From: Oligoflexales bacterium
Lineage (GTDB): Bacteria > Bdellovibrionota_B > Oligoflexia > Oligoflexales > RGVZ01
NCBI GenBank assembly: GCA_947479535.1
Contig: CANJZQ010000002.1
Coordinates: 1-64,000 of the forward strand
DNA length: 64,000 nt
Reading direction: 5' to 3'
The notes under the pieces are model-generated. The model was given only the letters and a program-made list of their open reading frames with translations, was not told the DNA's origin and ran no database searches. Below are positions 59,297-64,000 of this stretch, one piece after another. The number at the start of each line of letters is the position of its first letter. Within the stretch, counting starts at the first letter, position 1. The position numbers and the translations under genes were made by a program.

Positions 59297-60963
59297 TAGT
59301 TGATCCACAGCGGCAAGGCAACCGAATCACGGGCGGAGTCGTCGAGGACTGCACGGCCAATGCGGACCCCGTCCAGTGCAGCACTCACGATGCCACCGGC
59401 AAAACCAGCGCCTTCACCGGCAGGAAAAATCCCGGGATGGCTGACCGATTGCAGGGCGCGGTCTCGAACCATGGAAACCGGAGCTGATGTTTTCGATTCA
59501 AGGCCGACGACAACGGCTTCGGGAGAAAGATATCCGCGCATCGTCTTATTGTAATCGTGCATCGCGCCGCGCAAGGCCTTGACGATGAAATCGGGAAGGA
59601 CTTGGTCCAAGCGGGCATTGGTGATGCCAGGCTTGTAGGTTGAGGTGATGGTGCCTTTGGAGTCACGGCCCTTCATGAAATCAAGGAGGCGCTGGGCAGG
59701 GGAGTTATAATTGCTGCCACCGGCCACAAATGCCTGCCGCTCCAAGGCGGCTTGATAGTGCATGCCGTCCAGAACGTGACCCTTGAAAAAGTCCTCGCGC
59801 AAGACATTCACCACAACTGCGGCATTGGCAAAACCACTTTTGCGGCCATGGTAACTCATTCCATTGATGGCAAGATGGCCGGGCTGGGCGCCGGTTGGCA
59901 TCAGATGGCCGCCGGGACACATGCAAAACGTCCAGATGCCGCGCGAGGCGGCTGTTGGATTAAGTCCGCCAGCGGAGTGTGGCGCGCTTTCCACCTGGGC
60001 GGCGAGCTTGTACTCGGCGGCTGCCGGCAGGGAACAGGAGCCAAACTGGATGCGGTTGATCTGATCTTGGGGATGTTCAATGCGGGCGCCCATCGCAAAC
60101 GGTTTGGGCACCATGGCAAGGCCCTTGTCAAAGAGCATCTGGTACGTGTCGCGCGCAGAATGACCAATGGCGATGATGAAGTGATCGGTTGGAAGTTCGC
60201 GGCCGTCGTCGAGTTTAACGATCCAACGCGCTGTGGGACCGCCATCAGAAAAATCAGTAAAGCGGTGTCCAAAAATAAATTCCGTGCCGAGGGACTTCAG
60301 GTACTGGCGCATGTTGTAGGCAATGCGCATCAGAAAATCGGTTCCGATGTGCGGCTTCGCATCGTAAAGGATGTCAGCCGGTGCACCGTGGCGGACAAAT
60401 TGTTCAAAAACGTGGCGGATCAAAGGATGATTTTTGCCGCAGGTTAGTTTTCCGTCCGAGAAAGTTCCGGCCCCACCTTCGCCGAAGCAGTAGTTGCTCT
60501 CGGCCTTGAAAGATCCAATCCGGCGAAGGTTATTGACCGTCCGCATCCGGCCTTCCACGGACTCGCCGCGTTCGACGATGATGCACGGCTGTCCGGCAAG
60601 AGCCATGGTCAGGGCCGCGAAAATTCCGGCCGGGCCAGAGCCAACGATGATGGGTTTGTGGCGCACGCGGATGGCGGCGGGATCAAGGCCGGCCAGAGGA
60701 TCGGCAATGTTGATGCCGGGAGATTTTTCCGCAATGGCCTGGTTGCGCGAGAGGACTTGATCCTCGTCCTCAAGGTCAACGTCGACTTGATATTTATAGA
60801 CGATGGCTGACTTGCGCCGGGCGTCGAGGGATTTTTTGAGGATCGTCATCGCCTTGAGGTTGGCCTGCGGCACACCCAGCATGCTGGTGACAGCCTGCTG
60901 CAGGGCATCCGATGGAACGTCGGTTCCGACAGGAATCACGACCTCTTTGAGGCGCAGGGTCAT
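59296..60963 (-). CDS. NAD(P)/FAD-dependent dehydrogenase-like protein
   Basis: HKPIIVGSGPAGIFAALTMALAGQPCIIVERGESVEGR; FGEGGAGTFSDGKLTCG; GIFPAGEGAGFAGGIVSAALDGVR. Confidence 0.9.
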   Translation of the reverse strand: MTLRLKEVVIPVGTDVPSDALQQAVTSMLGVPQANLKAMTILKKSLDARRKSAIVYKYQVDVDLEDEDQVLSRNQAIAEKSPGINIADPLAGLDPAAIRVRHKPIIVGSGPAGIFAALTMALAGQPCIIVERGESVEGRMRTVNNLRRIGSFKAESNYCFGEGGAGTFSDGKLTCGKNHPLIRHVFEQFVRHGAPADILYDAKPHIGTDFLMRIAYNMRQYLKSLGTEFIFGHRFTDFSDGGPTARWIVKLDDGRELPTDHFIIAIGHSARDTYQMLFDKGLAMVPKPFAMGARIEHPQDQINRIQFGSCSLPAAAEYKLAAQVESAPHSAGGLNPTAASRGIWTFCMCPGGHLMPTGAQPGHLAINGMSYHGRKSGFANAAVVVNVLREDFFKGHVLDGMHYQAALERQAFVAGGSNYNSPAQRLLDFMKGRDSKGTITSTYKPGITNARLDQVLPDFIVKALRGAMHDYNKTMRGYLSPEAVVVGLESKTSAPVSMVRDRALQSVSHPGIFPAGEGAGFAGGIVSAALDGVRIGRAVLDDSARDSVALPLWIN

Positions 60964-61047
60964 TGGCGAAGGATCCTTTTTATTGAAATCCGCGCCAATT
61001 ATTAGAATGATGCTTGAAACAGGTCAAGGTATTAATGAAGGCAGCCT

Positions 61048-62118
61048 CTAGAAGCAGGCTTTGGCTTCAAAATTGACGGCCGAGGGACGCAGGGCGTACG
61101 CCGCGCAGGCGCCCCCTGGGCCGTTAAAATTTACAGTTATATTGGCATCTTGCGATGAAAATTGGGTTGCCGCCGACCAGCCATTCATCTGGATGCTCAG
61201 GTTGCCGTTGTCGAACAAACTCCCGTTTTTCATCCGGGCAGAGGCGGTTGCCGTCAACAAGCGGCCTTTTTTTGAGTTGTCCACCAGATTGATCGATTCC
61301 GAACGTTCGAAAAGTCGGCAGGCACCGACAAGGTCACCCGCGGATTCCAAGTGAGATCCAGAACTGGAGCCTCGGCTGATCACACAGGGGGCTCCCGAGG
61401 AGCCGTCATCGTAACCACGCCAAAAACGCTGCTCGACCGGAACCTCACTGCGTGGGCCAACATAGCGCCCTTTCACCAACCCGGCAAAACGGTAGGCCCT
61501 GCCTGTGACCGACTTGCCTGCGCCGTTGGCGGGACAGGAGAATGCCGCTGTGGTCGCCATCACCGTGCTGGCCTTGCCATCAGAAATCAGGGTCGACAGA
61601 TCGCGGGAGCTACATTCAAAGGTCAGCGAGAATGCCGAGGTCTGCCGGTCGATGATCAAGGGATCCGCAACAAAATCTTCCTGTGCCAGGGCCTCAACCG
61701 AAGCAGGCTTCGTCACACAGGCGGTCACGTCCGCCTCGTAAGTCAATTTCACCCTGCCAGATTCAAAGCGCGCCGTGTCTATCACAGCCATTTCGCCATC
61801 GCAGAAAACGGATTTTTGAGGGGCCAGTGAAAGTTTTTTTCCAAAGTGGATAAAAGCGCCATCGTCGAAATCAAACATCCGGCCGAGGGATAAATCAGCA
61901 AGGGCCATTGAACTGGCCACCACAGCATCCAGCTCGCCCTTGGAGGCCACAGCAAAACCCGTCGCATCGAGGACATTGCGGCCGTCATTCAAGATACTTG
62001 GGGTGTCGTGTTCGCCACGACCCGAAGTGACATCTTTTCCACAAGAACTCACCATGGCGGCCTCGAAAGAAACCACCAATACCATCGCTAACCGCTGATA
62101 ATTTGCCATCATGATCAA
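61048..62118 (-). CDS. hypothetical lipoprotein
   Basis: Hydrophobic N-terminus with VSSCGKD; no family recognised. Confidence 0.5.
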   Translation of the reverse strand: MIMMANYQRLAMVLVVSFEAAMVSSCGKDVTSGRGEHDTPSILNDGRNVLDATGFAVASKGELDAVVASSMALADLSLGRMFDFDDGAFIHFGKKLSLAPQKSVFCDGEMAVIDTARFESGRVKLTYEADVTACVTKPASVEALAQEDFVADPLIIDRQTSAFSLTFECSSRDLSTLISDGKASTVMATTAAFSCPANGAGKSVTGRAYRFAGLVKGRYVGPRSEVPVEQRFWRGYDDGSSGAPCVISRGSSSGSHLESAGDLVGACRLFERSESINLVDNSKKGRLLTATASARMKNGSLFDNGNLSIQMNGWSAATQFSSQDANITVNFNGPGGACAAYALRPSAVNFEAKACF

Positions 62119-62642
62119 GCCACCTGGGAAAGTTCACCAAGAAATTTTCGATAATTGCGCTTGGTGACATCATCCCGGAAAACGGGCTCAGCTTCAATCG
62201 CGAACCAGGGCGGTTCGGCACTGATCTGACGAATTTCTTGGACGACCACCAGAACTCCGGGCGGGTTGATTTGAATGATGGACCCCAAATCCAACTTGAA
62301 TTTCGTGTAAAGCCGCATCGTGTGGGTCCCCAACGATGCCAGATAAGCTTGGGAGGGCTCCCCTGAACTGGCGCCCATTGAACTGAAGTTACGAAGGCCA
62401 TCATCCACAAATTCACCGGTATCCTGGATGTTGACCCTCATAAAAAGATTTTCTGCACGCTTTGGAAGGATTGCGGACAGCAAACGCCCGGCCACGGACC
62501 ATTGACGGGCAGAGAGAAAAATCACTCCAAAAATCGTGAGCATCAAAGCCACAATCGCCGCAATCAGGGCCCATGTTTCAGCAGCAAGCAAAAACCACGG
62601 ACCGCCGTCGCGTGCCTTCGCATATAGTTCAAGCGGATCCAC
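62115..62642 (-). CDS. hypothetical membrane protein
   Basis: TM segment ALIAAIVALMLTIFGVIFL; ATGA-type overlap with the downstream lipoprotein gene. Confidence 0.5.
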   Translation of the reverse strand: MDPLELYAKARDGGPWFLLAAETWALIAAIVALMLTIFGVIFLSARQWSVAGRLLSAILPKRAENLFMRVNIQDTGEFVDDGLRNFSSMGASSGEPSQAYLASLGTHTMRLYTKFKLDLGSIIQINPPGVLVVVQEIRQISAEPPWFAIEAEPVFRDDVTKRNYRKFLGELSQVA

Positions 62643-62660
62643 AGGCGCCTCCGAAGGCTG

Positions 62661-63221
62661 TCAAGGTGCGCCTTTTGGCAAACTCAAAATATCCAAAACA
62701 CTGTCAGCTCCGCCATTTTCCGAGGTGTCCTTTTGCATGACCCGCAGAAGATCTGTTGATGTAATGATGCCGAGCAAGTGGTTCTCATGGTCGGTAACCG
62801 GAAGAGAATCGATTTCCTTTGCCACCATCGTCTCTGCAACGGCAGAGAGCTTTGCGGATGGCCGGCAACTGATCACCTCGCGCTTCATGATTTCCCCGAC
62901 TTTAACATCAGGAAAAATCATCCCTCCTTCACCGAACGTGGAGCGCAAAAGGATATCGCGGTCGGAGATCATTCCGATCAGTTTGCCGTCCTGCACGACC
63001 GGAAGGTGACGGCAGTGGATATCCTTCATGAGGGCATAGGCGTCCTCGACAAGATCATCCACGAGGGCACAAAGAACATGCCTCGTCATCTCTTTATCTG
63101 AACGCGGCTTGCCCACGGGAGATTTGCTTTTTTTTGAACCGGACGACATTTCCAAATGACCCTCCAGCGAAAACTGCAACGGAACAACCGTGCGATGATT
63201 TGCCTGAGTGCCGTGAAGCAA
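62661..63221 (-). CDS. CBS-domain pair protein
   Basis: HCRHLPVVQDGKLIGMISDRDILLRS and IDSLPVTDHENHLLGIITSTDLLRVMQ. Confidence 0.88.
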   Translation of the reverse strand: MLHGTQANHRTVVPLQFSLEGHLEMSSGSKKSKSPVGKPRSDKEMTRHVLCALVDDLVEDAYALMKDIHCRHLPVVQDGKLIGMISDRDILLRSTFGEGGMIFPDVKVGEIMKREVISCRPSAKLSAVAETMVAKEIDSLPVTDHENHLLGIITSTDLLRVMQKDTSENGGADSVLDILSLPKGAP

Positions 63222-63277
63222 GAAATATTCCCATTCGGTGGCAGCATGACTTAATATGTCGGTTGAGGCGGGCAGAA

Positions 63278-64000
63278 ATGATGATCCATAAAAAAAAATC
63301 CGGACGTATCACCAGACGTACCACCAGACGCTGCAACAGAAATGGCAGGCGAAGCTTCAGCCTGAGCATGTTGTTCGGCCTCATGCTTGCGACGGGAACT
63401 CACGCGCACGCAATGCCGAATCCAGACGGGAAGTCGTCGACTGCGGAGACGCCGCCCCCGGTTTCATCGGGCGCGCTCGAAGTTCCCAAGGCCACACCAA
63501 ATACCGAGGCAGAATCAGATGACGGCCGCTTGATTCCAATCCGCAAAAAAACAGTCCGCAGGGGACGCGAGGCAAGAATCTGGAGTATCGGGGCCCGCGC
63601 TGGCAGCCTGGGCAACACGGGAGTTCTGGCCCAGTATGTCGGTGAGGGTGATGTGGCGTGGAACGTGGGCATCAACATGATGGACTATGCGGGAAAAAAC
63701 GGAGTGGGACTGACCATCGATCGCCTGAGCCTTCTGGACGATGGGTTTAATCCGTTGGCATGGCCAACCCTGCAAAAGTGGGACGCCAGCAGAGGCAAGA
63801 TCGTTTACTTGACTGGATTTGGGATTCAAATGGACAGCCAGGGGTTCTTTCCAAGGCTGCCCGTTGGCGCGCAGTACACGATGACGGGTGACCCGGTCAC
63901 GTGGTCGGCACAGGCCACTTTGTTCATTGGTCAAGTGCTCGGAACAAGCCCTGGAGTAGGGTTTGGATTGGCTCCGGAAATCGCGGTCCGGTATGTCATC
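63278..64000 (+). CDS. hypothetical exported protein, truncated by window end
   Basis: Manual translation MMIHKKKSGRITRRTTRRCNRNGRRSFSLSMLFGLMLATGTHAHAMPNPDGK... stays open to 64000; signal-peptide-like N-terminus and beta-rich body. Not in the supplied ORF track because no stop is reached. Confidence 0.6.
   Translation, partial: MMIHKKKSGRITRRTTRRCNRNGRRSFSLSMLFGLMLATGTHAHAMPNPDGKSSTAETPPPVSSGALEVPKATPNTEAESDDGRLIPIRKKTVRRGREARIWSIGARAGSLGNTGVLAQYVGEGDVAWNVGINMMDYAGKNGVGLTIDRLSLLDDGFNPLAWPTLQKWDASRGKIVYLTGFGIQMDSQGFFPRLPVGAQYTMTGDPVTWSAQATLFIGQVLGTSPGVGFGLAPEIAVRYVI

Noticed and set aside
1-64000. rRNA or tRNA genes
   Set aside because: None recognised by eye; a covariance-model scan (tRNAscan/Infernal) would be needed to exclude them fully.

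Overview
This 64 kb bacterial chromosomal window is mostly housekeeping and outer-membrane gene content. Gene content suggests a Gram-negative, possibly Bdellovibrionota or other deltaproteobacteria-like lineage, but taxonomy is inference. Recognisable blocks, left to right: ribBA (truncated at the left edge); a caspase-like lipoprotein; a mosaic recombination zone at about 1.6-7.2 kb (repeat-flanked two-gene cassette, photolyase, IS91-type transposase remnant, broken trypsin-like protease, duplicated phr fragment); ribE-nrdR-glyA-rpiB-acpP; outer-membrane proteins; prkA-yeaH-spoVR; prfB with a classical CUU-UGA-C programmed frameshift; flbD; TPR and coiled-coil proteins; ChaN-like; polyprenyl synthase; fmt; glpK plus two orphan peptide-type ABC permeases; CDF transporter; fabI; plsC; gpx; hrpB; tdk; ATP-grasp; DUF3025; ferrochelatase; a CarH/LitR-like MerR regulator; a degenerate M50-like/cNMP-binding fusion; an MFS/GPH transporter; an AAA/DUF4143 ATPase; a kaiC-kaiB-kaiB-hybrid histidine kinase operon; pdxH; a FAD protein; a CBS protein. 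The strongest candidate for an under-described system is the kaiC-kaiB-kaiB-HK operon (53.35-58.56 kb): its four genes are chained by ATGA overlaps, it has one canonical and one divergent KaiB, and it lacks kaiA. Other points of interest are the repeat-flanked cassette, the nested palindromes upstream of kaiC, the TAGACA operator cluster at the MerR gene, and two related tandem-repeat arrays. No rRNA, tRNA or CRISPR array was recognised. All family calls come from reading motifs in the translations, not from database searches.
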